Assembly: GCA_037043455.1 (NCBI GenBank)
Contig: JAWPHD010011480.1
Coordinates: forward strand, 19,514 to 83,513
Length of the DNA stretch: 64,000 bases
Reading direction: 5' to 3'
From: Cyrtodaria siliqua
Lineage: Eukaryota; Mollusca; Bivalvia; Adapedonta; Hiatellidae
Positions 11,587 through 25,132 of the stretch are shown here, piece by piece; the first letter of the stretch is position 1, and every line of letters starts with the position of its first letter. Made by a program: the position numbers and the translations under genes. Below the pieces are notes generated by a model, which saw only the letters and a program-made list of their open reading frames with translations, was not told the DNA's origin and searched no databases.

Positions 11587-13509
11587 TGGTTATAGCCTTA
11601 TGGGTGGGGATCTCAACTGTTTCCAAGTTATGACCCATGAGCTATTTCCCCCAGGGGTGTTGACGGACCAGTGGCCGATGCTAACTGGATGGTTGTATCA
11701 GTCTTTCATGCCCAGATTAAATGTATACCGTATTGTTTCTAATTAGCGCCCCCGGGGGTGTGACATTTTTTGAAAGGGGGCGCTTATTAGAACGCTTTTC
11801 GTAAGCCAGTACATTTTAATTTCCTTATATAATGCTAAAAATAAGCGAGACAAAGTCTTGTTCTTGTTGTGTTACTGAAATATGGAATTAAATTCATAAG
11901 TGTGTGTATACTGTTTCTTGGATTTTAATCACTTTTTTTGGATATTAATCACTTTTACACCTCAAGGTAAGAGTTTTTGGTGGGGGCAAGAAAATGTGTT
12001 TCTGAGTTACTCATAACTGATAAATTGTTAAAGAATTTATATGAATTTCTGCTCGTAGGAACATCGATTTTTTCCTTTATAAATGGAACCACAGAACGGT
12101 CACATTTCCAATGACAAAGGTATGTTTTTTTCCCAATTGGAATGAAAAAAGTCCCTATTTCAGAGGGAAACTTTAAACAGAAAACTGGGGAAAATATATA
12201 CTTTAAGGGGAGGTTATTGAAATACTACAAGATAATGTATACATGGTAATGTGTTTGCAAAATATTTGAACAAACAATATTGCTTTTGTTTGATAGTGAA
12301 AAATTCCCAATTTAAGGCAAAACGTTAATTTTTCCAATTGAATGGGTACCAAGAGTCACTGAGGAATCAAATTCTGTCTTTTAATAGCTATGTTTTAAGA
12401 CAGAATGAAGTTTTGAGTTACGATGTGTTTTCCTACAACAAGAATTTAGAGCTCAGAAGAATGCACCGGGGCTAGTAAACTGTCATTCGGGCTAGTGATT
12501 TTTCCCCATTTATTTAGTCGGCCTAAAGGAAAATGTACAGATTTTCATTGAGTACAGTGCTTTGGGGGGTATAGAATCACTTGGGTTAAACGTCTAATTT
12601 TTAAAATGAAAGGAAAATGTTTATTTAATTTCTGATTTAGATTTACCCTTTTAGTTGTACAATAGCAAAATTTCTAAAATTATTGTCCTGAAACTGTGAT
12701 TTTTTAATAGGCGTTTTTGCACCAATATTTACATAAATTTCATTTTATCCTTAAAAGTGCCGAACTTCAACAAGTTACCTTAATTGTTGATTGCATTTTG
12801 ACTTTTGTCCCTAAAATTTGTGAAAACAGCAAATATTTATTTCTGAGTTTATTGTGACAGTATGAATTTTTCGTTTCAAAAACACACTTCATTCAGGTAG
12901 TATAGAATCATTTTTTCTGAGAGATGTTGCACGTAGTGATATATTTTGCATGAAAAAATGTCCCAAATAATTTCACCGTTGAATAAGTGTATGCTTATAT
13001 GATATATCTTCATGCCTGGAAAATTTTAAACTAATCTAAAATATATGAGCTGAGAAAATTGAATTTCAACAGAAAATGATTCTTTACTACCAATGATTCT
13101 ATACACCCCAAAGCACTGAATTTGGGCTAGTGACATGAAGATTTTAATTCAAAGACTAAATGACAGAGACTGCAGGAATACCTACAGCCCCTACGTTAAA
13201 ACCAGTAGGAAACTAATCAGGGTTCAAACGTGTGTGTGTGTGTAATTCTAAGGTTTATAGTCCGTCCGCCAACGAACACGTCAAGGTATACCTGACGCGA
13301 TGGGCACAATAGAGTCTGGACTTTATCAGGGTTCAAACTGAAAGGCGACATAAGAGACAAAGTCGCTTTTTCTTCCATAACTTCGCTTTTTGTTTAGCCG
13401 ACGACGAAGTTGAAGTCGACGTTAGATTGACCATTTCGCCTTTTTTCCACACTCGAGCGAAGTGAGACCAACAATTTAATTGACCGTTAAAGATACATGC
13501 AATATATTT

Positions 13510-14251
13510 CAGGGTTTTCCCTAGGAATTTTTAGTTGGGGGTCCAGAGACTCGTGGAAAAAATATTTAAGGGTCCTAACCCTAATTTCGAGGGTCCCACG
13601 TTTAAATAACAAATTGTGGAGTATAACTCTTACCAACACTTCATCATCATTATAATGCAAGATATCACTCAGAGCTCTGTAGTTTCAAATAAGATTTTTT
13701 TAATATTTCCCAATTTAACATTGCAGGACATATCACTTTTCCCTTGTCATGGTTAACCCATTGAATTCCTGCTTTCAGCAATCTTAGCATGTTCTGTCTT
13801 GTCTACTTTTATCATAGACGCGTTGGGCTCGAACAATTTCGACTATGTATTTTGTTATTTTGGTGGCAGGGACATTTTCGAATAATTTCCACATTTTGAA
13901 ACATGCGAAAACGCGTTATACCATGTCAATCTCTCGAACGCTTGGCGCTCCAATATGCCGTTTCTTACATTTCCATTGAACGCTTGAAAAATATATAAGC
14001 ATAGCACAATCGGCAGCTGAACGATATTGATCGAGTAGGTACGCATCATTACAGATGCTTTTATTTGCAATTAATTTATTTAGAACAAGCGCCTAAATGA
14101 CATTTTAACTGAAGTAGCGAAAATGTAGAAAAGTACCTGAATGGATATTTTACGGGAGCACATCCCGAGAATGCAGTAGGTTTAAAAATACGAGTTCTCT
14201 GGCAAAAGTGTGCGTCATATACTCAGAAAACCTGCGTCAAGGAAAACCCAG
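13510..14251. mobile_element. hAT-like element with 6-bp target duplication
   Basis: The left end CAGGGTTTTCC pairs with the right end GGAAAACCCAG, which has one mismatch. ATATTT is directly repeated at 13504-13509 and 14252-14257. At 742 bp it has no frame I can recognise as a transposase. The 6-bp duplication fits some hAT groups. Confidence 0.6.
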
Positions 14252-14370
14252 ATATTTATATTAATTTTTCTATCAATCCTTCTTTCATCTATAGTATATA
14301 AAATGATGTGTAAAAGAGTGCCTGTGGATAAACAATAAAACAACAAATATTTTTACTGGGCCTAAATTAA

Positions 14371-15078
14371 ACAAGAGGTCAATGACCTTGAAGCTCTACC
14401 GATAGATTTTGATAGCTAGATCAGCATTCCTGTGAAGTTTCATAAAAATCTGTCAAGTAGTTTCAAAGGAGTAGTCGCTACAAGTTGAAGTTTTTACTAT
14501 ATAACTCTTGGTAAACAAAGATGGCCACTGGCAGCCATGTTTAATGTCGATTCAAAATAATTTTTGACAAGATTCAACATCTTGTCATGCTGATCATTTC
14601 AGAAAAAGTCCCATATCAATATCACTTACAGTTTTCAAGAAGTAGTCACTACAAACTTGTTTTTAAAAGTCTGTTTAGCCGTCCGTGGTGGCCATCTTGA
14701 ATTTTCGGCCGACCTAAAAATTGTGCTAGGATCAACTAGACATCAAGAGCAACATTCCTGTGAAGTTTCATGAAAATCCGTCAAGTAGTTTCAGAGGAGT
14801 GGTCGCTACAAATTTTTACTATACAAACTCTATGTAAACAAAGATGGCCACTGGCGCCCATGTTTAATGTCGATTCAAAATATTTTCGACAAGGATCAAC
14901 ATCATGTCATGCTGATCATTTTAGAAAAAGTCCCATATCAATATCACTTACAGTTTTCAAGAATTAGTCGCTACAAACTTTTTTTAAAAAATCTGTTTTT
15001 AGCCATGGCGGGCATCTTAAATTTCCGGCCGACTTAAAAAAATCTGGGATCAATTAGACATCAAGAGCAACATTCCTG
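14371..15078 (-). repeat. Dispersed repeat, TTTTTAGCTC family, truncated
   Basis: It opens with 'aacaagaggtcaatgaccttgaagctctac', followed by about two and a bit ~320-bp subunits like those at 3139-3970. It stops abruptly near 'gcaacattcctgggg', so the TTTTTAGCTC end is missing. Located in MED26 intron 2. Confidence 0.65.
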
Positions 15079-15759
15079 GGGCAATAAGGAGTATCCAGGA
15101 GGAGTAAATTCAGTTTTTGACATCAGAGTAACTAATTTTCACTAACGGCAATTATATCATACGCATTGCTAGCCATTAAGTCAGAAAGATCAGTAAACTT
15201 TGAGTAAAGTCCCAGTGCATTGAAATACTTTATTTTTATTTGATTTTTAAATCTCTCTGTGGATCCACTGCGGGACCGAGCAGAGCAACTTCTGTCGGTA
15301 ACTTCTTTACCAACCTGAACCCCCTCCCTAACTTCCAGTTTGGGTCAACTTGTCTCTTTAGTTTTAGTTCAGACATTGCCTTAAGTTCCTTTTGTCGTTG
15401 TAATATCGTGAAGTCGGACGAAATATAAATATTGTGTGGTTTGAAAAAAATGACATCTTTCTCCTAAACTTTATTTTAGGCCCAGCCTTTACCACATCCC
15501 ATTTTGTTTCTTCCGAGCTTAAAGATATTCTCAATGGTCTACAGTACAGCTCCACGAACCCCACACTTTACTCTTTCACGCCGAGTGATGAATTTACAAA
15601 TTGCGTAATTACGCGGAGTTTTGATGATAAAACTATCATCTATCAGCTACGCCAAAAGCTCTCGGCGTACTTATGCCACGATACTTCGCGTAGACAAACT
15701 CGAAGTTCGCCGAGTCAAAACTGCACAGGTAAAGGGTGCAAATTTTTCTAACTTTAGAA

Positions 15760-16595
15760 ACAAGAGGTCAATGACCTTGAAGCTCTACTGATAGGTTTTT
15801 GATAGCTAGATCAGCATTCCTGTGAAGTTCCATGAAAAATCCGTCAAGTAGTTTCAGAGAAGTAGTCGCTACAAGTTTTCATTATATAACTCTATGTAAA
15901 CAAAGATGGCCGCTTGCGGCCATGTTTAACGTCAAATCAAAATAATTTTTGACAAGGATCAACATCATGTCATACTGATCATTTTAGAAAAAGCCCCATA
16001 TCAATATCACTTATAGTTTTCAAGAAGTAGTCGCTACAAACTTGTATTTTTTGAAAATCTATTTTTAGCCATGGCGGCCATCTTGAATTTCCAGCCAACC
16101 TGAAATTTTGCTAGGATCAATTAGACATCAAGAGCAACATTCCTGTGAAGTTTCATGAAAATCCGTCCAGTAATTTCAGAGGAGTAGTCGCTACAAGTTT
16201 TCATTATATAACTATGTAAACAAAGATGGCAGCTGAATGGCTGACAGCCATGTTTAAAGTTGAATCAAAACGATTTTCGACAAGGACCAACATCCTGTCA
16301 TGCTGATCATTTTAGAAAAAGTCCCATATCAATATCACTTAAGAGTTTTCAAGAAGTAGTCGCTACAAACTTGTTTTTTAAAAATCTATTTTTAGATTTG
16401 GTGGCCATCTTGGATTTCACATCAACATGAATTTTTGCTAGAATCAACTAGACTTCATGGGCAACATTTCTGTAAAGTTTCATAAAAATCCATTTAGTAG
16501 TTACAGAGGAGTAGTTGCTACAAAAAAAGTTTATGGACGGACAGGCCCACGACGGACACCGCACCACGGCATAAGCTCTGCTGATCTCTGATAAA
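15760..16595 (-). repeat. Dispersed repeat, TTTTTAGCTC family, nearly complete
   Basis: It runs from 'caagaggtcaatgaccttgaagctc' to 'ggcataagctctgctgatctctgat', closely matching 3139-3970 and, inverted, 34629-36704. It carries the same subunits with 'gtagtcgctacaa' and 'caaagatggc'. It lies 680 bp from the truncated copy at 14371-15078. Confidence 0.65.
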
Positions 16596-17533
16596 GAAGC
16601 AGGAGACGATTCATAATTTTGATAGAGCATCATCCAAAAAACTGACCAATCAAGTGACCAGAAATTAGACCTACCTATACATTCTGGTAGGTGATAAACT
16701 CAGTCTCTATCCTTGATGTTCAACCAAGTTAAGTTTACTGTTAAAATTAAGGTATCTACAGTGTGATTCTATTAAAACCCTGCGTATTTCATGCACATTC
16801 ATGCAAACTGATTCAAAATATTTATCTTTCAAAATCAAAATCTTGAAAATGATCGTCTTTTTACTCTGCCAAAGATTTTTATTTTACTATAGAACCTAAG
16901 GATAAAAACTGAGTAACACAAATTTTATCACCTACTGTAAATAAGATAAAATCACAACATCTCTGAAATAGAAAATTATGAATTAAGACTTTATCGAATG
17001 TGGGAAAATTTAAATGCCCGGATTATGACTGGGTCGCGATAGTTATATGGCGGTTTCTATTACCGACGACGGAACATAAAATTCAATTCGTAATTATTAT
17101 ATTGGAAATTATAATTATATTTTGAATTAATCTTTATTTGTAACACGTTTTTACCAGTCTGCTGTTTATTATTAATACATCGATGGGTTCATTGGTCAGA
17201 AACAATCAGAAAAATATTTAAAGAATTCCATTTCGGTCAGGTAACTCCAAACAAACCCTTTTTTCATTTAGGCCCTGTGAAACAGCATACTTTAAGTGCA
17301 TTTAGCTATAATTTAAATAATCCAATAGTTATAACCAATAGTGTATCAGTTAATAATTAACAATAATTGATTGCGTGCTTACTTTTTCCCCCTCACTTCT
17401 CCCTATTTTCTCTGGAGGGAGAAGTCACTTCTCTCTAAAATCCAGGCCTAGTTTTAACCCTGATAAAAACCTAAATACTGAATGTATACATGAGATTCTA
17501 ACAATGCATATAGGAATTATGTTAATGTGTTAC

Positions 17534-17608
17534 CTCCAATATCTCCTTGGTAATGGGATATTTTTCCAATATGCAGATGACTTCCAACACTCTCCGCATG
17601 TCAACAAC
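17534..17608 (-). CDS. MED26: MED26, exon 2 (TFIIS N-terminal domain)
   Basis: A 75-bp exon of 25 codons, phase 0 on both sides. It sits between 'gtttcag' (acceptor, 17611-17609 side) and 'gtaaca' (donor). It encodes VVDMRRVLEVICILEKYPIT followed by KEILE. This is the core of the TFIIS N-terminal helical bundle, with the LEKYPITKE.LE motif characteristic of MED26. It is too short for simple ORF detection and was found by homology. Joining it to exon 1 gives SEYN/VVDMRRVLEV, which parallels human SNIRNMVAVLEV. Confidence 0.95.
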
Positions 17609-18409
17609 CTGAAACAAACAACAATATCTTAGTATATAATGCCATCAATCAATCTCACAATATCGGCAGTAAGGAAAACAACGAAAGTGAAAGTAGAGAA
17701 TACTACAGTTTGAACTAATGGTAACCACCTACTACAGCCGTGACAGTGCTTCTTAATTGTAGGCATTCATTTTAAATTAAAAGTAATCTCGGAACAGATG
17801 GTGCATCTACGAATTAAAAAAATAGAAGCAATAGAATTTAATGAAAGTAGTCTTGGTTTTAATGATATTAACAAGATCACGAAAATTGTTTGGGTTGGTG
17901 ACAAAAAATCTGTGTTTTACAAAGTACTTATTTACAGACAGGTGTCTAGTGGGGTTTCATGAATTCAACTTTAAAGGCATTGTATAGTGTGTATAAAAGG
18001 CTCAGACTTCGTATGGTGGCTGTAAATGACCCCAGGGCTACATGTAATAATGAGAGATGTGTGCCTTGTGTTTTTAGAGATGAGATTTTTTAAGTTTTTC
18101 CCCATACAAGCCTATGTAAAACATGTGACCCCTGGGACAGGGCCAATGTGACCCCAGGGTAATCATTTGAATAAACTTGGTAAAGGACCATAAGCTCATA
18201 GTAAATGCAAAATATTAAACCTCCAGCTCTTGTAGATTCAAAAAAAGATTTTTTTACTATGTAAATCAATGTAAAACTGACGCCTGGACGGGGCCAAATT
18301 TGAACCCAGGGTCACCATTTGAATAAACTTGGTAGAGGACCATAAGCTTATAGCAAATGCAAATATTTAAACCAAACCTCTGGATCTTGCAGCTTCAGAG
18401 AAGAATGAA

Positions 18410-18926
18410 TGAATGGTGTTTTACGGCACATCAACACATAAACAGGTCATATTGGCGCAAAAAACTATGAAAGATGAAGAAATGAAGTAGTAATTAAAAA
18501 TTAATGTAAATATATGAAGATAAAACTATTTACAAATAAGGGATGATATGGTACTAACATGAACTATATATGTAAATCAACAAATGCTCGTCAACGGGTA
18601 TACAAACAAGTAGATATATATATAAGAACATATTATAATGATTTGATTTTAAATAGTCCGATATATTTCAGGAAATCTAAAACAAGACTAAAATCTATAG
18701 TATCAAATAACTCTTTCATAGTATTAACATTGTAGTACCTTTGAAGCATAGGATCAAGGTCTACAAATTCTAACAAGATGCGTTTGACCTTTAATGGTGC
18801 AAAGCAGGGTATACATTCTGGTAATTGCTCACCTTGTAATAAATATGAATGAGTATAACGTGTATGCCCTATCCCTAAAGTGTCCATTTCAGCAAAATTG
18901 TTCTCAAATAAAACAAGCTGACGCAA
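18410..18926 (-). pseudogene. 3' fragment of a non-LTR retrotransposon
   Basis: On the minus strand, 18926-18633 encodes GIGHTRYTHSYLLQGEQLPE, then a C..C-containing stretch and KVKRILLEF. This resembles the region after RNase H in I/Jockey-like non-LTR elements, where the usual form is RIGHTRLTHSYLL, C.xC.xPLTV.HILLEC. The final Cys (here Phe in ILLEF) is altered. Downstream, 18430-18410 reads CACCATTCATTCATTC, a tail common in mollusc LINEs. Only the 3' end remains and the reverse transcriptase is absent, so it is a dead 5'-truncated copy in MED26 intron 1. Confidence 0.72.
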
Positions 18927-19966
18927 TCAACCACCTGTGGTTGGTGTAGTTAGCGTTAATGACGTACCTAATAGTAGGTCATGTATAACAAGGTGATAAT
19001 TTGTGAAACGTGATTGTTTACCCGGCCAAAGACTATTTCAATAAATTGTGTGTGCCGCGAGACGCTAGATGCAATTTCATTGGTTGGTTACATGATCGTC
19101 ACCCTGCCATGATCGATTTGACAGGCAACAGCTGTGAACTCATTGGTAGACTCACGCTAAACACATGCTGTGTATTACAAATTACAGGCAATCAACCATA
19201 CTCGGCAAATAATTCATTTCCGGGAGATTTTCAGCGGCTTCCGTGTGACGGGTAGATCAAAGGCAAATCCGGTAGCCTAGCGGAGAATGCGGAAGATTTG
19301 GAATGTATGTGAATCTAGACTGATTTGGTACTCTGTGGTTATGTGTAGTTAAGTAATATCACGCAGATACTTGTCATCGAGTCTTCAAAAAACAATAAAG
19401 CAAGCGCCTCAAGCGTATTGACCGAACCGTATAGGGAATGTAACTCTCCCCCAACATCCGGGTGTCGCTGTCAAAATGCCATAAAAAAACACAAAATAAC
19501 GGACTTGCACTGCCACCCTTTAATTTCTAGACTTGGAGAACCCTGGGGTCATTGTCCTCGATTTTTAGTTGCGGCTTGAAAATTGTTTGCGCGAGTTCAA
19601 CATATTAGTACCATAATAGCAATATTAAAAGAACACCACTGACAAAAAAGTTCTAATCATCACTATATTTTGTAAACATATTTTCAAAAAATATATTTAT
19701 TTTTTGTTACTTTTGAAGTTGTTAATAATTAATTTCTTTATTTAAAAGCTATTTTTTGGCATAAGATTAATGCAGATAATTTCAAATTATTTTCATAATC
19801 AATAATAAATTACATCTGGGACGAAACCAATACAATAAACCGATGAAATGGATCGACTTTGTCAGAGCTTGAAAATACGACATGCACTTGCCATGTCGGC
19901 CAGTCCAGGCCTAACATGGGACAATACAAACTTTCCGATTTTATCCGTTTGTAAAGGAATTCTTAC

Positions 19967-20029
19967 ATTATATTCGCTATCTATGCTTTCTACCAACTGT
20001 TCCTTTAACTGGAGAGGAGTGTACTGCAT
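19967..20029 (-). CDS. MED26: MED26, exon 1 (start codon and first helix)
   Basis: Twenty-one codons from ATG at 20029-20027 to the donor 'AAT/gtaaga' at 19967/19966, encoding MQYTPLQLKEQLVESIDSEY plus N. It matches the first helix of MED26 (human QIRDRLLQAIDPQSN). An in-frame TAG lies seven codons upstream with no ATG between, so this Met is the first possible start. The exon ends in phase 0, as exon 2 requires. Confidence 0.92.
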
Positions 20030-20593
20030 CAGGACGTCCAGGAACACCTAAATTGAGGCATATATGCCGCTTTGGTGTCCAATCCTCTCCCACCAGAATG
20101 GCGGACATCCATACATTGAACAAATTTGAGCTGCGCAGTGGCATCTGGGAAACCTCTCCAATAGCGTGACGTAGACTGACGAAGATAGGCCGAATGATCG
20201 CCGCGCGCAGGGTCTCGCTTTGCAAAGGGCCGTAACTTATGGGTTTAGGTATATACACACATTTTAAAGCAGTGTTTTAAAAAAGAGAGGCTTATATCAA
20301 TGTGCAAAGAATATTTTTATTATCTAAGTATGTTTATACTGTAACACTTATATGTAAAACTTTCGAAGATGTGCATTTGTCTGAATTAAAATTCTGACAA
20401 TTTCAGACACCAGGACAGATGGCGCTAGCGTTAAAAGACAAACGTATTTGATTGGTTTTTAAGGCAGTAGTGTCCATGTCACTGATTGGATAGGTCTTTG
20501 CACGTGACAAGCACATGTTTAAAATGGAGGTCGACATCAATTGTAAAGAGCAAATTAGTTTTTGAATGACGTATAACGCTAATAATCTTTAAA
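20030..20593. promoter_or_regulatory. Presumed shared promoter between MED26 and LTV1
   Basis: The region lies directly upstream of the MED26 start, and LTV1 is transcribed the other way. It has two ATTGG (inverted CCAAT) boxes near 20452 and 20484, a CACGTG E-box near 20500, and AAAATGGAGG near 20522, which resembles a YY1 site. The 20060-20230 part is less AT-rich than its surroundings. These sites are short and their function is inferred. Whether LTV1 really starts here depends on its unproven first exon. Confidence 0.45.
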
Positions 20594-20596
20594 ATG
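20594..20596 (+). CDS. LTV1: LTV1, candidate first coding exon (ATG only)
   Basis: Exon 2 is phase 0 and starts PSKNKKFIKK, while LTV1 proteins usually begin M-P-x-K-K-x-FI. The missing part is therefore probably just the Met codon at the end of exon 1. Here AAA-ATG is followed at once by a donor-like 'gtaaat', 565 bp from the MED26 start and in the right orientation. Two upstream ATGs (20524 and 20565) would open short uORFs, a point against it unless transcription starts later. Another ATG/gtaatg at about 25214 cannot be excluded. Confidence 0.3.
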
Positions 20597-21877
20597 GTAA
20601 ATCTCCCTTTTTCTAATTTTGTTTAATTCACTTAATACTTTCAGAAACACGATTGTCACAGTTTACAAGCTCGTTTGAAATAGAGATATTGTGAAAAAAT
20701 GGCTCAACTTGTGCAAAACATCAATCCAAAGGGAGACAACTGTCTATTTATTCTTTCAAGTAAATTGCTGGGATCTTCATAGATCGTAATTAGCTCTGCT
20801 TGACTAGGCATGATGATGGCGCACAGTTAGTCCAAAAACTATGTGCAGTTAAAATTGGTAAAATTATTTACACTGCTATCTTAGTCGATATGAAAGAGCT
20901 GGTGTGACACCAAGAAGAGTGATCTGAATTCTTCCAGTTTGCGCCGTCTCAAAAGGGAGCCAGAACATTTGTTTGAAAACATTCCTTTCCAATAATTTTA
21001 TACATGGAAATAACGAGTGTATGTTTGCTATGGGATAACTTAAGTGATTATGACAACCCCCCAACAATTTTGACCTGTGACGAAGGTAGAAATTAACTGT
21101 TACGCAGACAAGCACTAAATCACATATTTACGTACGTCTTTCCATCAACTGTTAAAATTTTACATATATAATGAAGTACCCCACAAACTGGACTGCAACT
21201 TTACCTTTATTTGTGTACGTCTTATTGCGCAATTAGCGACTAACATATTAAAATATTCCTTGATTGGCATTCCCATTTCCGTTTTATGGAATCTAAAAAA
21301 GTTAGAGACTACCGATCTTGTCATGCCTGTGTACGGATATATCTCCGTTTTTGTCTCGCCTTTTGAAAAAAACGTGAGACATAGGCGCCGCTAATGTTGG
21401 CAGGCTCGACTGTGTCAACATATTGCATTATAACTTTCTTGTCCTTGGGAGTAGAATGTTCAAATTTCATAAATAACCTCCTGGTCATTGTCTGTCTTAA
21501 TGCCAATAATGCCGAGTCAAGGTCACTTAAATACATGTACCGTCACCAAATTTTAACGCAAATATTGACTGTACATTATTTAAGCCTCAAACTGACCCAG
21601 TGTCAAGGTCAGTTGTCTCTTAAATACATGTACTGTCTCCAAATTTCACAATATGTAATACCATCTCCAAATTTTATTACATTTAACTGAAGTACAGTGT
21701 TACAGATTTCATATCTAATCTCATAATTCTTATTTTAATAACTCTCAGCCACTGAACTCACCCATAGTAGCACAGAACATTGCATTAATTATAATATGCA
21801 CTGACATTTTCTGGTATGCTTAGATTAAAAAATAATGAAAGCTGACACGCTGGTAATTGAAGCAATTATACAGAACC

Positions 21878-22018
21878 ATACACACTTTTCACTTGACAGC
21901 CACTGATAAGCTGTGCAGATTAAAATGTAAACACATGGAGGCAGACCACCCACTTTTTCTGGGTAGAACCAGTACTGTATACCTCCTGCCATCTGTAATA
22001 ATCGACGCTTCCTCATTT
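21878..22018 (-). mobile_element. tRNA-derived SINE, 3' part
   Basis: The minus strand reads 'gaggaagcgtcgattattacagatgg', then 'gtactggttctacccagaaaaagtgggtggtctgcctcca'. This matches 49780-49860 of the intact SINE at 49708-49930 with few differences. The tRNA-like head is missing. It ends about 110 bp before a hAT-like element. Confidence 0.7.
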
Positions 22019-22129
22019 AACTGTAGAAAGAAAAAAGATTTTAATGACAATAATGATTCAGTGACAATGACGATAAAAGACAATTTTATATTTAAAGGTT
22101 TAGCACTTAAAATGTTTAATGTTGACAAA

Positions 22130-23526
22130 CAGGGCTTCTAAAATCGCCGGTTTGTCGGTCCGCAGACCGAATTCTGTTTCTCCGGACCGATTTTCTTTTC
22201 AAAATCTCTGTTAAAATCGGTCCCAGATATTTTATCTATCGGTCGTTAAAAAATCTACAATTACCTTACACACTCCTTGAAATATGCCTTGCGGCAATAT
22301 TCTTTGACCCATAACACGATTGTTTGTCACTCGCTGTGCGAAAGTAGGTCAATTTGGTCAATTTGGACTAAACCATTACCAATAGTAGGGAGTTTTCCGG
22401 AAGAGTCTATAGCCATGTAGCACGCCTTTGATGTGTGATCAGTGAAAGTATATCACGCGTTCTGTCGGTTCACTGAAGCGAGTGTTACCGTCTGTGATTT
22501 CTTTGATATACCGTCAGTCGTTTGGTGTTAGCCTGTTTGCTTGTGTCGTTTTTTTTTTTTAAGTGGCCAAAGCTGGGACTGAACTTTTTTTGCGTCATTA
22601 AAATACCGAGATGTGTTAATTGTTTGTTTGATTTTTTTTTTACAATAACTTTAAGTATAATATTAAGGAAAGTGATCAACCCTGTCACCGTTTTTTTTTT
22701 AAGTCGGACCGAAATTGTTTGCGTTAGTCGTAACATTTGGTATTAATTAAGCTAATTGATGAAAAACGATATTACTCAAATTTATGTAAAATCGTATATA
22801 ATCCGCTAGTCCGCGCGTGTTAGTCCGTGTTTTATACCTACCCGGTTTATTAGACATTTCCGGTTCAATTCCTCAAATGATCAACAATTTTAATATTGAG
22901 TGAAAATTATTCATTCAGTAAAGCGAAGACATGATGTCAGTCATTAAAATGTACAAATTGTGATAAAGTAAGTCAGAAATAATACAAATATAATACAAAC
23001 ATACATTTTAAATAGTTCTCTTTATCAATGACTGAACGGAAAAAATTCATGGTGCAGCTGAAATGGTGGGTGCAGTGTATTAGGCAGAAATTCAAGAACT
23101 GGGTGTGCAAATATGCAAACAGGGTGTGCAAAATAAGTTGCTAACACGCGTTACGCGTCAATTCGCGACAAGTGGGTGTCTCTGGGGTAATTTATTTTTG
23201 CAGATAAAGGGGGAAAAAATACATTTTAGGTCATATTTCTTCTATGAATGTATACAAAACATAACAATATTGAGAAAGTAATAGTTTGGAAGTGTTGTTG
23301 AGGGGAAAAAATATTTTTTTTTTTTTTTTTTTTACCCCACCCACTCATTCAAATATTGGCCGCGATTTTTCATAAACGGCCGTGCAAAAGACGGCTGCAC
23401 GGTTGGCTGGCTAATACACTGGGTGGGTGGGGTACGGCGATTTCAGTGATTTTTTCAAAATAAGCGCGATTCTTACGGCAGTTAAAAACCTGGACCGATT
23501 TGCATTTTAAAATTTTAGAAGCCCTG
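22130..23526. mobile_element. hAT-type element with 8-bp target duplication
   Basis: The inverted ends CAGGGCTTCTAAAAT (22130-22144) and ATTTTAGAAGCCCTG (23512-23526) match perfectly over 15 bp. TTGACAAA is duplicated at 22122-22129 and 23527-23534. CAGGG ends plus an 8-bp duplication are the hAT hallmark. The 1.4-kb interior has T-tracts and repeated 'cggaccgat' phrases near both ends but no recognisable transposase, so it is non-autonomous. Located in the presumed LTV1 intron 1. Confidence 0.88.
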
Positions 23527-24087
23527 TTGACAAACATTACACAACAACCAAGTTTGCTAAAATAATTCTTCTATTTAAAGGGACACTGTTACTTTGAGCT
23601 TATAAAACAAACACAAAATAATTATGTTCTTATACATGCGGTCCCATGTATTGGAGTCTATCCTCCAAGAACATTAAAGAATCTATTTGATAGTAAGAGT
23701 AGGGCAGGTTCCTGGATTCCCTCTCTCTGGGGTGGCTGTAAATAACCTATAATGTGTTGATGAGCCGTTAAAGAACATCTAATTTAATTCAGTTCAAAAA
23801 TGTTTTGTATAGAAAATAAATACATGATACAATTGTAATGTTTAATGTATTGACATGCCAAAATTTGAGCTTACACATGCTTTAAAAATGCTAAATATGA
23901 TTTAGAAATTTGTGATTAAACCTCTTTGATAGAATAATCATTTAAAAAAAAGGCCATGTCATATTGTCAGTTTGTGAGAGCAAAAAACAACAGCCTCTGT
24001 GTAACATAATACTTCTCCATTATAATAGTGGATATTTTTAAACATGTTCAGTATGAAATTAACTTTTTAAAGGGACACTGTCTATAA

Positions 24088-25132
24088 CAGGGCTTCCACT
24101 AAGGTTCAAATTTAGGAAGTTCGAACTTCCTGTGTATCAAATTTGGAAGTTCATGGGGAAAATTTAGGAAGTTCCAGTGTTTGGGCATGGCATTCATAGT
24201 CTTTGAGTCGGTGATTCCACGTGGTAGTGAGGGAAACAACACATCTTAATTGTTAAAAAGAAAAAAAGGATAATTATAATCATCTATATGTTTATAAAAG
24301 AAAATATTTGATGACCTCATTATATAAACGGTTTCAAACTAAAAATACTTAATTTCCCTTTGCGTGCCATACCCCACCCACAAGTTTTATACAGTAAATT
24401 ACATTTTGCAAACAGTTTTCAATTTATCAGTCCAGGAAAGCTTTTAAATTGGCATACATTAATGAAAGGTATGTAACACTGTCAAGTGTAGGAATAAATG
24501 TAACAGATTCTTTAATTTATTATCAAAGCAATCGATTGTTTTTGCCAGTGATAATTTCACTTCCGTGTTTAGTCTCCATTTGCGAAGAGTTCTCTCCCCT
24601 AGGTTAGAGATTATTAAATATTGTTTGTCGTCCTTCGTTTCTATTTGTAACTTTGGTAAATACATAGAAAAATGACACAAAGATATAAAAGAAATAGCCT
24701 TAAAAGTATAATCTGTTTGTGTAAGGAGTTTCAACTTTGTGGTTAATAAATATAAATTAAGCAATTTGGCGTTCATTTTGTGAAATGCGCGACTAGTACC
24801 AATTATCTAATTAACACGCTCTCCTCTCACCAGTCATGCGTGTGACCCTTGATAAAAACTGGACAAAACCGGATTTACCTGTCAATTACAGAGCGCTCCA
24901 CTGAGTTTTAATTGCTTTACAACTTGTTACGTCGGCAGTCTCAAATGAAATTAGATTAGATGGGCGGGGCTATAATCGGTAATTTACAGATTATGGGACG
25001 TCCGTAGTAAACGATCGCGGCGTACTTTGAAGTTTTTGGAAGTACACTGTACGCCTTTGATGTTAATTTTCGCCGTACAACTACGATTTTTGGACGTAAT
25101 TTACGGCCGTACGCCCATTAACGGAAGCCCTG
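24088..25132. mobile_element. hAT-type element, about 1.0 kb
   Basis: It begins CAGGGCTTCC and ends GGAAGCCCTG. TCTATAA is directly repeated at 24081-24087 and 25133-25139, so seven bases of a probable 8-bp duplication agree. Near the left end is a cluster of 'aggaagttc' and 'gaacttcct' words, and near the right end 'gtacgcc' and 'acggccgtacg'. A 105-codon minus-strand frame inside shows no known motif. Confidence 0.75.

Larger units (their letters stand above)
9604..17533 (-). other. MED26 intron 2
   Basis: A 7.9-kb intron bounded on the minus strand by 'GAG/gtaaca' at 17534/17533 and 'ttgtag/GAA' at 9604/9603. It holds two hAT-like elements, a short fold-back sequence and two copies of the TTTTTAGCTC-family repeat, listed separately. 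A fragment at about 9832-9986 has the family's 'aacaagaggccc' end. I see nothing else in the remaining stretches, including 11587-13509 and 16596-17533. Confidence 0.85.
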